This document shows positions 23,767-34,760 of a stretch of 38,715 bases of DNA, piece by piece. The notes beneath the pieces were generated by a model. The model saw only the letters and a program-made list of their open reading frames with translations, made no database searches and had not been told where the DNA came from. The DNA lies in the NCBI GenBank assembly GCA_004154925.1, contig QJNS01000427.1:1-38715 (forward strand), in the 5' to 3' direction. The translations under genes were made by a program, and so were the position numbers. Source of the stretch: Monosporascus cannonballus. Taxonomy: Eukaryota > Ascomycota > Sordariomycetes > Xylariales. Position 1 is the first letter of the stretch, and the number at the start of each line of letters is the position of its first letter.

Positions 23767-25812
23767 ATGTCCGCCACAACAAAAAAGCCGCCGCACTCTG
23801 CCGCTGTCAATGGTCGGCTTTCAAGTCCCAATTTGACCGACAACCATCCCTCGACTCCGAGACTACAACGATCCAACACGTCTACGTCTCCTGCACCTGT
23901 TAACCTCGGCACCACCCCGACGCGAAGGGCATCGCTCAGAGGCGGTAGTGCAATGTCGGCTCGTGCAGCTGCAACCCATCGGGCTTCTTCTTCACTGAGT
24001 CATTCCTCAGATGTCGACAGTGACGCGCGCGCCGAGGCCGTCGCCTTGATTGATGACTTGAAAGAGCGACTGGCAAAGGCCGACACCGCGGCGGAGCAAT
24101 ATAGGAAACAAACAGAAGTTCTCCAGTCGAGGTTGGACGAGACCCTAAAGGAACAAGCCAAGCTCGAGGAGAGGGTGCACGAGAGCGAGGAGCAAATCGA
24201 GGCCCTTCAAAACGAGAAGAGGGAGGCCGCAAGGCAGATGCGTGAAATGGAAACTATATACGAAGCGGAGAGGAGCTCTATGTTGAAGGAGAAGGAGGAG
24301 ATGTCCAACAGAGAAGAGGAGATGCAGGCTGTCATTAACAGATTAAAGGACACGCTCAACCAGAGGAATGCTGACGAGGAGAACCGGCCAACAAGACAAT
24401 GTGGGTACCTGCTCTGCATTTTTCTGCATTCTCGCGTGTCATATCTGGGACGGCTTTACTGATTGGGTACAACAGCGACCGCTTCCCCCAGCGTAGAAAG
24501 CGGGAACTTTGCCCCTCCCTCATCCATCCAGCGAAGCGATTCCCGAAACAGCTCAAAACTTCTGCTTCAGAAAGACAAGCTGATCGAATCGCTACGCCTT
24601 GAGCTGGCCGAGGCACAGATCAAGCTTGTCGAGTCAGAGAACCAAGGCGGCGGACGCCTGCATGAAGTCGAGCGACTACTCATGGAAGCTCGCATGGCTA
24701 ATGCACGACTAATGGAAGATAACGAGTCCTACCAGCTGCTGTTGCAGGAAAAGACGCTCCACGGCGATTTCGGCAAGGGCGACTTCAGCTACATGGGCGT
24801 GTCTGCTAATCAAGATGCCCTCAACGCGCTCGAAGGCCGTTCAAACAGCGGACGTCCGAGCAGTGTCTCCGCAGAAGCGACTACGGCCACCAGTTTGGCG
24901 GACGAGCTGGGCTCCGTAGGCGACGACTCTGCAGAGACGGAAGAACATATTCGCCGCCTGGAAGCCGAGCTACGCGCAGCAAAAGATCAGAACAAGGCCT
25001 TGACGCTCTATATTAACAAGATCATCGAGCGTCTCCTGCAACACCAAGAGTTTGAGCACATCCTCGATACATCGTCTGACGCCAAGCCCAGCGGTGATGT
25101 CCACAAGGAACCCCCGGCTCCGCCGCCCGAGTCACAGGGCAATGGCGGCTTCCTTCAACGCGCCAAGTCCATGGCCATCGGCGGCAACCGACCGAAGCCC
25201 AGACCCATCTCCATGGCAAAGGCCGCCCAGCCAGTCGAGCCGCAGCAGCCGTCGGCGCATAGTAACCCCGAGACGGCACCGCGGATCCCCATCATGCTCG
25301 GCAGGTCGCAGAGCACAGCGCGCCGCTTCCCCGGTCGGCCCATGAGCGAGCAGTTTGTAGGAGCAGCGGGCGTCGTCAACGCCATGTACAAGGGGCCCGA
25401 CGGGCCGCTGTCCCCGACGTTCAGCAACTCGCGGCACTCGCAGTCGTTCTTCTCGGCATCGTCGGGCATGTCGACGCCGCGCATAGGCTCGGGCGCCACG
25501 GGCAACTTCCCCGGCAGCATGCGTAGCGAGACGAGCAGCGTCAGCGGCGACTCGGCGTCGGGTGCCGGCGACGGGACGACGACAGCGGCGTCCTCGACGG
25601 CGGCCAGCATCACGCAGAGCCCACCTCGCGGCGGCGAGAAGCACGCCACCTTCACGGGCAACAAGCCCCGCCCCCTCCGGCTCGTCCAGGAGACGGCCGA
25701 GGCGAAGGAGAAGGAGAACCAGAGCAGCAAGCGGTCTAGCTGGATCGGCTGGGCGCCCTGGGCCAAGAAGGACGACGCCCCCCATGCCCCGAGCGAGAGC
25801 ATCAGGGAGTAG
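23767..25812 (+). CDS. serine-rich coiled-coil protein, fungal 'M protein repeat'-like
   Basis: Two exons: 23767-24400 and 24476-25812, with a 75-nt intron (donor GTGGGT, acceptor CAACAG), giving 656 residues. Residues 1-80 are Ser/Thr/Pro-rich and basic. Residues about 85-205 form a long charged coiled coil (DLKERLAKADTAAEQYRKQT onward). A second coiled-coil block at about 238-310 (DKLIESLRLELAEAQIKLVE, then LLMEARMANARLMEDNESYQ) is the part I judge most conserved among fungi. A third helix at about 365-408 contains NKALTLYINKIIERLLQHQE. The remaining 250 residues are disordered, rich in Ser, Gly, Pro, with many SP/TP and RxxS sites suggesting phosphorylation, and end in a short Trp motif SSWIGWAPWAKK. 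No enzyme motif. Fungal homologues are often just named M-protein-like; scaffolding or trafficking is a guess. Confidence 0.82.
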
Positions 25813-26201
25813 GGGGCTTACCTCGTGCGTGATCCACCCACCCCCGGTGGCTGTTGCTGGAGAACAAGGAGGGTGTCGGCAAGTAGGGATTAGGGTAATG
25901 ACCTCTCTACGTAATAGTTAGGGATTCGGTCCATGCCGTTAGCTGAGTGGTGGTTTCGAAGTCTATGCATGTTTGTTCTTATCATTCCGTTCTACGACTC
26001 CATTCTACGACGACGACTTAACGAGCAATGCCGACGAAACGAACGGACGCTTTAAAGAAAACTTGAAAAGGGAGAGACGCAGACACGGATACGAGAAGTA
26101 GAAGAAGGCACGCAAGGAGCGGTTAGTGTATCGTTGGGTACCCTTGCTAGGTAGGTAGCTAGTCACGTACGTATTAGGCAGATAGATTGAGAGGCGGAAG
26201 A

Positions 26202-26220
26202 GGCAGGCAGGCAGGCAGGC
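26202..26220 (+). repeat. GGCA tetranucleotide microsatellite
   Basis: Nearly five GGCA units in tandem, followed by further degenerate copies to about 26230. Confidence 0.8.
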
Positions 26221-26295
26221 AAGACAGGCAAGATGTATATAGCGCAGGGAGGGGGAAGAAGAGAAAGAAGCTCGCGTCTTTGTTGCTTGCTTGTC

Positions 26296-26335
26296 TTGCC
26301 TTGCCTTGCCTTGCCTTGCCTTGCCTTGCCTTGCC
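26296..26335 (+). repeat. TTGCC pentanucleotide microsatellite
   Basis: Eight perfect TTGCC units, flanked on both sides by imperfect copies (TTGCTTGCTTGTC before, two TCTTCTCGCCTTGCC units after, to about 26365). Confidence 0.9.
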
Positions 26336-26707
26336 TCTTCTCGCCTTGCCTCTTCTCGCCTTGCCTGGCTTGATTACTTCCGACGGCGGGAATGATTATC
26401 CTTTTATTTAGTCCTTATATCTATTCTCCGTTCTCGCTCTCCCCGTTGACACGAAACAGTAAGATGGTGGTGATGGTGGTGGGCGATGGATTGATCGTCT
26501 TGTCCGTGCCTCGGGTGTCTCTCTCATCGTGACTGGGTTATATTGCGTGCTTAGTACGTAGTAGAGTTGGGCACACTATAGTATTGTCGTCTGTGCAGGC
26601 AGGCAGATATCCTCCCTCCTTCCACGTAGTTTTAGTGTCCAGGACTAGACGAGATCAGAGCTTTCCGGATCTGGTTTATCATACGACGTATTGCCTAGAC
26701 AGCCGAA

Positions 26708-26754
26708 GGTGGGTAGGTGGGTAGGTGGGTGGGTGGGTAGGTAGGTAGGTAGGT
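26708..26754 (+). repeat. GGTR tetranucleotide microsatellite
   Basis: A run of mixed GGTG and GGTA units, ending with four GGTA in a row. Confidence 0.85.
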
Positions 26755-27453
26755 AATGTGAGTGATGATGACGATGATGACTGCTGGCCCAATCGATCTA
26801 TAGGCGGGCCGGCGGTCGGTCTCTGAGGAGGGCAGGCGGGGCAGGCAGGCATGTTGAGCTACGTGTATGGATATAGGGCAAGCCTTTTGCTTGAATCGTG
26901 ATCCGGTTAGGTTGGGCGATCGAGGAGCCTGCTGGGAAATGTCCCACTCACATCAGGTCTCCTCTACTATCTTCATTGACTTCTTGAATTATGGACGTAG
27001 TTTTTATCATAGCCATGTGCTATCCTTTTACTCTGACCAGCCTTGTACGGTCTGTCATGACGTGGTTATGGGAATACACGTCCTAGACATTCGAGACCAG
27101 ACACATAATAACTTAAGGGAAGTCGGGGGCAAAATGCAACAGTATCGAAAATCTCAAGAGGCTAGACGTATTGCACACCTTCACGTCTTCCATGTAATAG
27201 AAGCAACGAACAAAATATAGTTGGGTATCACTAGTTTTTTGCCCGAGAGCGGGTTCTTCCTAAGTCGACACTACGCATTGGACTATCTGACTACTTCAAG
27301 TAATCCTAGGCGCGACCGCGCTGAAGCTATATTGCGCATCATGCAGAATGCGAATCGACCGCCTCTTTGGGCTGGCCCTATCGGATGCGTTCTGCGTTCC
27401 CTTTCTACCGAGATTCCAAGCCTGAACGCCATCCGAGTGGTATCGTGTCTCAT

Positions 27454-28061
27454 TTAGGATTGCTGGTCGGCAAGGATGTCACTGTCACCGGCATCCAGGA
27501 TAGCCAGGGTGGAAGTGCGGAAGAGTTTACCACTGCCATGTGTTAGTTCCTCGAGGCCGTCATCGTAGCCATGTTAGTCGGCGTAGTCACATACCATGCG
27601 GTTCCGAGTTCAATCTGCGCAAAAGGAGCACAAGTTAGCCAAACTGAATTACCCTCCAAAGTCTTGCGCAAGACTTTTTCGCAGGGCAGCACCGAACAGA
27701 CGCCAGGTCTGTTGGATGCGAGATTGCAGAGGGGCTTAAATAGTAGGAAAGGGATTCATTCTATACGTACGTTGGTGCCACTGAAGTGGTGAACAGGGGC
27801 CTTCGACAGCATAGAGTAGTACTCCAGCTCGGACTTGCGGAGGGGAGGAGTGTTGCCAGCGATGATCACCAGCTTCGCCTTGCCGCCGCGAAGAGCCTTG
27901 AGGGTCGACTTGTATCCGAGGGTGACCTTGCCGGACTTCATGACAAGAGCCAGACGGGAGTTGATGCTGTTGGCTACAAATAGTTAGCCACCATGGGCCA
28001 AGGCGTACGGTACGGTTGGGCTGATTCACGAACCATCCTTCTTAGTCTTCTTAGGGGCCAT
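27454..28061 (-). CDS. RPL30: 60S ribosomal protein eL30 (L30)
   Basis: Structural protein of the cytosolic large ribosomal subunit. Four exons on the minus strand: 28061-28034 (28 nt), 27973-27771, 27614-27595 (a 20-nt microexon) and 27532-27454; phases agree and give 109 residues, the usual eL30 size. Exon 1 codes MAPKKTKKD plus the first base of Ala; exon 2 carries [40 protein letters not shown] and VHHFSGTN; the microexon gives IELGTA and two bases of Cys; the last exon gives [20 protein letters not shown]. Without the microexon the conserved GT(A)CGKLFR join is lost, so it is well supported. Splice sites are GTTCGT, GTACGT and GTATGT donors with TAG/CAG/CAG acceptors. It is divergently arranged with the uL16 gene, with 509 bp between start codons. 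Confidence 0.96.
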
Positions 28062-28570
28062 TGTGACTGTGTTGACTGGCTTCACGGGGTCGGTTGCTGG
28101 GTGGTGTTGACTTGTCGTTGAGAGTTGGTGAAACTGTTTCCTCAGAACGCCGGTTTTTGTCACTACCAAGTAAACTTTTGAAGGTCGCCAACCCCGACAA
28201 TTGGCATGGCATCCGCTACAAGCTCATGCCTGCCGCTGATTGGTCACGGCCTTGTCGGTTGCGGGCAGTGGGCACAAAATTGGTTGAATGGGGAGAGTTA
28301 GCCCTAATCAGCCCCCGCTATCTCCTCGATTAATCACTAGAAACGCACGGACCAGTCGCCAAACCAAAAATAGGAAGCCCGCCACCCGCCACGGAAAGTG
28401 ACTCCGATGCTTTGAAATCAACTCTGGGGGGAGGAGATTCGCCTTTCTCTTGAGACTTCTTTTCAAATTCGAGGAGTGTCCCAATCGACATCATCCATCC
28501 ATCCATCTCCCACCCAATACAACAACCCATCTACGTCAAGACAGATAGATTCATCAGAAATTCAGTCAAG
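28062..28570. promoter_or_regulatory. shared divergent promoter of eL30 and uL16 genes
   Basis: The 509 bp between the two start codons must contain both promoters. ATTGG (inverted CCAAT) occurs at about 28200-28204, 28239-28243 and 28279-28283, and CCAAT at 28481-28485. On the minus strand CAGTCACA sits directly against the eL30 ATG, matching the fission-yeast HomolD consensus in sequence, but at an unusual place for that box. Co-regulation of the two ribosomal protein genes is inferred from layout. Confidence 0.6.
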
Positions 28571-29541
28571 ATGGCCCGTCGTCCCGCGAGATGCTACCGA
28601 TACTGCAAGAACAAGGTAAGCACACTCGCATATATCATGCAATATCCACTATGTCCGAGTTTCCAAACGGGAAAATTTGTGGGCGCCGCGACGGTGCTAC
28701 CAGCGATTTGGCTTGACGTCTTTCGCGATTTGACGCCTTTGACATCCCCTCCGTTTCTATTAACATTCAAGGGGAGTTGTTTGAGAGGAGGAAGAAAATA
28801 TGTGAGACGAGACGATGGTTACTGACAGTATGCGATTATAGCCGTATCCTAAGTCCCGGTTCAACCGTGGTGTCCCCGACCCCAAGATCCGAATCTTCGA
28901 TCTGGGCCGAAAGCGCGCCAAGGTCGATGACTTCCCTCTCTGCGTCCACCTCGTGTCCAACGAGTACGAGCAGCTGAGCTCCGAGGCTCTCGAAGCCGCC
29001 CGTATCTGCGCCAACAAGTACATGGTCAAGAACACCGGAAAGGAAGGTTTCCACCTGCGTGTCCGTGCCCACCCGTACCACGTCGTCCGTATCAACAAGA
29101 TGTTGTCTTGCGCCGGTGCCGATAGACTGCAGACCGGTATGCGTGGTGCTTGGGGCAAGCCCAACGGTACTGTCGCCCGTGTCAACATCGGTCAGATCAT
29201 CATGAGCCTGCGTACCCGTGACTCCAGTAAGTAACGCTGTCGCATATGGCGTCACTGATACCATCACAATGTATCGCCATCTAGTTCGCCTACTAACAGG
29301 CTATCCAGACCGCGCGCACGCTCTTGAGGCTCTCCGACGATCCCAGTACAAGTTCCCTGGCCGACAAAAGATCATCATCTCCAAGAACTGGGGCTTCACC
29401 CCTCTCCGCCGCGACGAGTACCTGGAGAAGAAGGCCGCTGGTCGCGTCAAGGTCGACGGTGCTTACGTTCAGTTCCTCACCAACCACGGCCCCCTGGAGT
29501 ACAACATGAAGCGTTTCCCCGAGGCTTTCTCCGAGGCTTAA
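28571..29541 (+). CDS. RPL10: 60S ribosomal protein uL16 (L10)
   Basis: Essential large-subunit protein that sits near the peptidyl-transferase centre and is added late in 60S maturation. Three exons: 28571-28615, 28842-29226 and 29309-29541; phases agree and give 220 residues, matching the family (yeast 221). Introns are 226 and 82 nt (donors GTAAGC and GTAAGT; acceptors TAG and CAG). Exon 1 codes [15 protein letters not shown]; exon 2 begins [20 protein letters not shown] and contains the conserved loop region [17 protein letters not shown]; exon 3 begins [20 protein letters not shown] after a split Asn codon and ends EAFSEA. It shares a divergent promoter with the eL30 gene. Codon use is biased to C-ending codons, as expected for very high expression. 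Confidence 0.97.
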
Positions 29542-31200
29542 AGGGTTGTCTACGAATGCAAACAAGCATATCTGGGTTGAGAGGACTGGCGTATAATTGG
29601 TTTGCCATAGCACTGTTGGTTGACAGTCAATACGGACTTGCATTTGCACCATTAGCCTTAAAATGGATCAGAGATGACGTAGCCCTGTGATGATCATCGG
29701 TGCTCTACGGTGACTATGACGAGCACCACTCTTAGAGGGTATCATGTCGCACGGGGAATCCTTGACGACTACCCATGTTGCAAAAATGGAAGAGTGAAGT
29801 GTCTAGTGAGACCACAAGTCTCGCTCCATGACAGCGCTTCTTATAGCTCCATGACAGCTATCTTGTGACTACACTAGTCTCCAGTACCGGTCACGAGGTG
29901 TGAAAACTCTGGTCTGGGGAGGGCTTCAGGGTAGCAAGGTATCAAGGTCGTAAAAAAAACCCCCGTTTCTTTGCTGTGAAGTAAAGAGACATCCCTTCAT
30001 AACCCTCCAGGCGATGTCAAATATATTTCAGCGGTGGGAACTGCAGGTACCATGTGGCTTAATGATGTATTCTCATTCGGTTGCGCTGCATAAATCTGCA
30101 TATTGCTCGGCTACTGGCCCAGTGTCCCTCCGTCAGGTGACTCTCACAATGTGTGTAAGACGTATGCGCCACTGCGCTGTTTTCTTCTAGCGGACCCGTT
30201 GGCCCTTCATGCATGGTGTCCCCCTCGTTCGTCTCCTAAATCGAATTCGGAATCGCTTCATGCCCAGACAGTGGGGGGGGAATATCGAACGCCTTCTCTA
30301 TCACAGTACCTACAGTAGTAGGTAGCGCGCGGCATGCGCGATAAGCGGCCACTGATAATTATTATGCACTTGATGCGATAACAGATAACCCACTACGTAA
30401 TGCTGATAGCTTGGCAGACCCTGTCCAAAATCCGGATTGTTATTTTTATTTGGCTATTGTCAGCAAACGGAATTCTTGAACGTTTGTTGGATGCGCTTGC
30501 GCCTACAAAGAAAGAAGGCTTTCACCCAGTTTTGTCTGGCTTGGATTGGAATTGCAAAGGACGACTTGACACTGGTCCGCGGGCTCCTCTCAATCACATC
30601 ATAGACTCACACAACCTTATCAGCTTGTTGGTTTGTTTTGCCTTGGTGGCCTTTGGTGGGGCGAACCGCTCCGAATCAATCAACACCCGACCCACGATGC
30701 ACACGCGATCATCATACGGACATTGTGACACCGCCCCCCGTATCGATTCCCCTCCACCTCTCTGGTCTATCTCTGTCTCCCTCCTCTTGCTCGATCTTCC
30801 TCATCTTTGCTCCTGGGTCGGTGTAGCTTACCAAATAATATGTTGACATGTTACCTCATCCAACTCCTTAGCTCCAGCCAATCCCTATCTGGTCTGATCT
30901 ACGAAGTATAACCGCTCCAAGGACAGACTACGGGTACAGTCAGCAACATCGACTCTGTCATTGTTCCTATATTACCCCAGCTACACCTTATTTGGCGCTA
31001 TTGCACACCTTGTCTTGCTTTTTTTTTTTTTTTTTTTGGACTCGATCACTGACTCTCGCCGGGGAAAGCCGCACTGGGCCAACTCCAGCGTCGGTGGTTC
31101 TACGTATTAGAGCACTTCTCTGCCCAACTGGGCGGCTCACCCAGCTGGGTAACCACTGTTTCTTGATCGCTTTCGTCGGTATTACTTTTCTGCCTTCGAT
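29542..31200. other. 1.66 kb spacer
   Basis: Contains the uL16 3' flank and the upstream region of the next gene. A T-run of about 19 lies at 31019-31037, shortly before the coding region, as often seen in fungal promoters. A GC-rich near-palindrome GCGCGGCATGCGCG lies near 30326. No gene is supported; open frames at 30400-30846 and 30992-31372 show no family resemblance. Confidence 0.45.
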
Positions 31201-32973
31201 ATGGCATTTCATCAGACAGCGCGCCAAGCCTCGCAGCGGGTCTTCCGTCCTCCGCCCGACGGTGAAGATGCCAATGTCCTCCCACAGCAGAGCTCTCAGC
31301 CTGTCGAAGACTCCCAAACCTGGGTGCTGTTTTCGCCCGGAACGGATGTCGACACAGCATCTTCGTACCTGACCTCTACCCGTAAGAGTAACATCACGGC
31401 CGGTCGCTCGAGAGTAAGCGATATCGGAAGCCTAAACACCCCCGCGCGGTCGGACTTGAGCGTGGGACAACATCGTTCCGCTAGTTTGCTCGATGTTCTA
31501 GACGAGGCCGAGGATGATGCCGAGTTAGATAGTCTCGATAGCCACCTACCAGAGTTCCGCTCGAACCCGAACGTCTTCAGTTCAACGCAGACCCACCCCC
31601 ACAATTCACCGGTGGTACCAACCCACGATGGCCTTGGCTCGTTTCGACTGGAGGGAATAGGGCCCGACGCCCAGGACAGGCTGTATGCCTTTGAACAATA
31701 TAATCCTCGCCGGGTGAGGCGGCGACGTGAAAGTTTCGAATTAGCGCAAGCTCAGCTTGAAGATGAGGAAGCCCGGGAGATGGACAAGATGCGTAGGATA
31801 GAGTCGTGGAGGCTGGAACAAAGTCGGCTTTTGTTAGAGGAAATTCAGAAAGAAACCAAAAGGCGGCGTCGATCAACCGCCAGCGTATCAGGTGCCCGCG
31901 CAGCTGATAGGACGAGTGAGGATGCAGCAACAGAATTTAACGTGGAAGATAAAGAAGATCAAGGGGACGAGTGGCACGATCAGAGCGCAAGTGATTCCGA
32001 GGCCGGACACGGGAGCATCTGGGGACGGATTACCCGGAAGGTCGTTCGTGACATCCTGGGTATCGACGACGAAACGCTTGCCATATTGTTCGGCGAAGCC
32101 TTACCCAGCGAAGAGGAGCCCGTTTCGACGCCAAGAGCTTCGGCCATGCAGTCCCCCCAGCACCACAAATCTCCTGGCATAGAACATACCAGGGATCACA
32201 GCTGGCAACTCAAGATGCTGGAGCGAATCGCGATAGAACTCGGACAAATTATACATCACCTCTCAGAGCACCCGGGAGCGTTCTCGACTTACAGTCGCAT
32301 ACAGCAGATGCCCATCCCGTACGCGGGTCTGCCTTCGATTCCAGAAGGTACGAGTGATGCGAAGCCAACCGAAATTCGCGACGTGGAATCGGTTGTTATG
32401 CCTGAGTTCAAGCCGACAGTCGGCACTCAGACGCGGCCGGTGAAAGTTGCGCAGAGACGGGCATCATATAGCTCCTCCGTTCCGATCGGCGGCGTTCAAG
32501 AACCGGCTGAAAACGGCGGGGCAGCCTCCTTCACGCAGGAAGAGTGGGAGCAGGACCTCGACATAAGGCTCGTCTTCCGCTACCTGCGGTCACGGTTCAT
32601 GCCGCGCTCGAGCACTAGTAATAGCGGCGTCGGCGGGCTTTCCGGCAACCCACCGCACCACCTCGTTGGCGCGGCCTCGAGCAGCGCGCAGGACGTGGCG
32701 GCCAAGGTCGCGAGGGTGCGCCAGCACCACCCCCTGGTGTCGGCGTCAAGGTCGCGCCCCAACTTCAAGCCGCCCCCGAGCCCGGTCCAGCTGTTCCGGC
32801 CCGCCGCCGCGTCCAGCTGCGCCAGCCACAGCACGCGCAACAGGTCGGGGGTCAGGAAGAGCAGCGCCGGCGGCTCGTCGTCGCGGCACTATTGGGACAT
32901 CGGCGGCGGTTCCGTGGGCACCGGGTCGCTGATAGCTACCACGGGGCCCATGGGGAGCTGGGGTGACGTGTAG
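31201..32973 (+). CDS. conserved fungal protein of unknown function, 590 residues
   Basis: A single uninterrupted frame from ATG at 31201. The N-terminus has TWVLFSPGTD (40-49) and SDIGSLNT (about 73-80), short motifs in an otherwise disordered Ser-rich region. Residues about 170-225 are a charged helix (ELAQAQLEDEEAREMDKMRR followed by a KRRRRS basic patch, a possible nuclear signal). Folded-looking segments follow: SIWGRITRKVVRDILGIDDE (about 272-291), the helix SWQLKMLERIAIELGQIIHH (about 333-352) with YAGLPSIPEGTSD after it, and WEQDLDIRLVFRYLRSRFM (about 449-467). The last 110 residues are Ser/Pro-rich and disordered. No membrane segment, signal peptide or catalytic motif. I do not recognise the family; length, lack of frame breaks and ordered helical blocks say it is a real gene. 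Confidence 0.82.
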   Translation: MAFHQTARQASQRVFRPPPDGEDANVLPQQSSQPVEDSQTWVLFSPGTDVDTASSYLTSTRKSNITAGRSRVSDIGSLNTPARSDLSVGQHRSASLLDVLDEAEDDAELDSLDSHLPEFRSNPNVFSSTQTHPHNSPVVPTHDGLGSFRLEGIGPDAQDRLYAFEQYNPRRVRRRRESFELAQAQLEDEEAREMDKMRRIESWRLEQSRLLLEEIQKETKRRRRSTASVSGARAADRTSEDAATEFNVEDKEDQGDEWHDQSASDSEAGHGSIWGRITRKVVRDILGIDDETLAILFGEALPSEEEPVSTPRASAMQSPQHHKSPGIEHTRDHSWQLKMLERIAIELGQIIHHLSEHPGAFSTYSRIQQMPIPYAGLPSIPEGTSDAKPTEIRDVESVVMPEFKPTVGTQTRPVKVAQRRASYSSSVPIGGVQEPAENGGAASFTQEEWEQDLDIRLVFRYLRSRFMPRSSTSNSGVGGLSGNPPHHLVGAASSSAQDVAAKVARVRQHHPLVSASRSRPNFKPPPSPVQLFRPAAASSCASHSTRNRSGVRKSSAGGSSSRHYWDIGGGSVGTGSLIATTGPMGSWGDV

Positions 32974-34760
32974 CATGCATAGATAGACAGATACCTACCT
33001 ACTACTAGCTAGAGGCTTATAGATTGGGGTGGAGTGGGGACGGGTGGGTGCTCTCTATTTATTCCTCCTCGACAAACTTTGTCAGGGCCTCTCTCCGCAG
33101 TGCTTCGCAGATTAGGCCCTGTGATATCATCTACGATAACAGGGCACATATAGAGCAATGCTTGATAGTCTCTTGTCACGGGCAAAAAGCGCTCGCCTAC
33201 GTGGGCTTTCAGGGCCATAAACAAGCACATGCATACACATTATGTCCTACGCGTCTAGGTCTGCCTACATTGACTGATTTCCTTCATATTCGCCCGTAGG
33301 CAGCGTTAGATGCAACCTCTGCTCCATACACTGCGGTAGTAGGTCGGCAAGGGGGAAAGGCCGAAACCTTTGGGCGACGACAAAAACGATCCCCTCAAAT
33401 TGGCCAACCAAGCTCTAAGGGCAGGGCTAGGCTGATGCGAGTAACCAGGTTCGTATGACTCCGAGTTGCAGTCGGCTGCCTTTTTGGGTTCTTGAGACTG
33501 CGAAGGGCGGGGGCTGCATTGCTCACGGTAAGTGGTAAGGCGTGCGCGGTTCGCCTTGTTTGGGAACTAAAGGAATTTGGCTGACGTTTTCGCAACGCCT
33601 TGTCAGCCTCTCTCGGGGCTTTCCCTACCTATGTAGGGCCGTCTATCACCATTAATTTGATAGTGAAGGCGGCCATATTTTGAGGGCTGTCGGCGGCACT
33701 GGATATACCACTGGCTGCGAGTTGTGTGATCGGTCTCAGGGATCTCGAAAGTTCGTCCTGCGCGAGATATTATTATATTATATGCCTATTTGAGCTTGAG
33801 CGGAAGAGAGGGCATGATAAAGTAGTGATGGAACTCTCGTCGTCGGATTTTCACGACCGGGATTACCCCGAGCGTCCCTCGTCCAATGGGAAGCCCGGCC
33901 GCTTCACGCGTTCGACCAATGGCCGGTCCATGCCTCCGCTTTTATCTTGCGGGCCGTCCGCGGACAGACGCGTTAAGTGGCCGAGCTGGAGGTGAAGTCG
34001 CATCCATCTGCAGGGCTGCCTTGTATGTATGTGCCTGGCGCCTTGACGGAGACAGCAGGGCGGCAGCTCGAATTGGGCAGTCGCACTGCAGGCTTCAGTT
34101 GAGGTATGTGATGTGCAGATTGTACATAGTAGGTCGTTCGAGTCACAGACTCATGATCTACTCCATCTTGCTGCATCTTACCTTATCCTCTTCTCCACTC
34201 GAACATCCTGGGGCGGCCTGTCTAGCCTGTCTCAGTCGTATCCCTATCCCAACCCCACCACCCACATCCTCTTGGCCCAAGCCACATCCCAGGCGCCTCA
34301 CTCTCACAACCTCAACTTTCCCTTCCGCATCTTTGGTGTTTCGTTCGCATTGCTCTTCATGTTACGCGTACTTTTGCTGTCGCTGTTTTGTGCATAAAAG
34401 GCCCATATCCCCCATCCAGTCGCCTCCTGTTCTTATCGTTGTTGTTGTGTTGTTGTTTCGAATCCATGGTTCGTGACTGCCCGAGGATTGGCTCCCCCGG
34501 ACAAGATTGCTGCGAGAGCTTCGAGCTTATGAGACTAACGGGAGCAGTGCCATGTACTGAATTTCTCGCATTGCGACCCAGCCGTGCCTGGTAGGGTCGC
34601 CCAGGATAAACGAACGATACGGTGCCTCCAAAAAAGTAGACCAGCGACTCTGCCATCCAGATTTCTAATAAATAGGTCCTCATCCCCCAGCATCGTCCCC
34701 CCGCCCGGCGATTCCATCTCCATCATCAAATGCCCCCGACCCGACCGAGCGCTCGCTTCA
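32974..34760. other. 1.8 kb spacer and upstream region of the Cys/His-cluster gene
   Basis: The part from about 34160 to 34760 is C/T-rich and likely promoter and leader. The open frame of the next gene extends back to 34584 without an ATG; those 59 codons show no conserved character and are taken as leader. No RNA gene or repeat element is seen. Confidence 0.45.

Larger units (their letters stand above)
25813..27453. other. microsatellite-rich convergent spacer
   Basis: Contains the 3' flanks of the coiled-coil gene (plus) and of the eL30 gene (minus), and several simple repeats listed separately. The open frame at 26187-26411 consists largely of a pentanucleotide repeat and is not considered a gene. 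The frame at 26867-27220 has no recognisable content. Confidence 0.5.

Noticed and set aside
26187..26411. 74-codon open frame with repeated Leu-Ala-Leu-Pro
   Set aside because: It is a translation of the TTGCC pentanucleotide repeat and its imperfect flanks.
27756..27941. eL30 as a single-exon short protein
   Set aside because: The frame lacks both conserved ends; three introns rebuild a full-length eL30.
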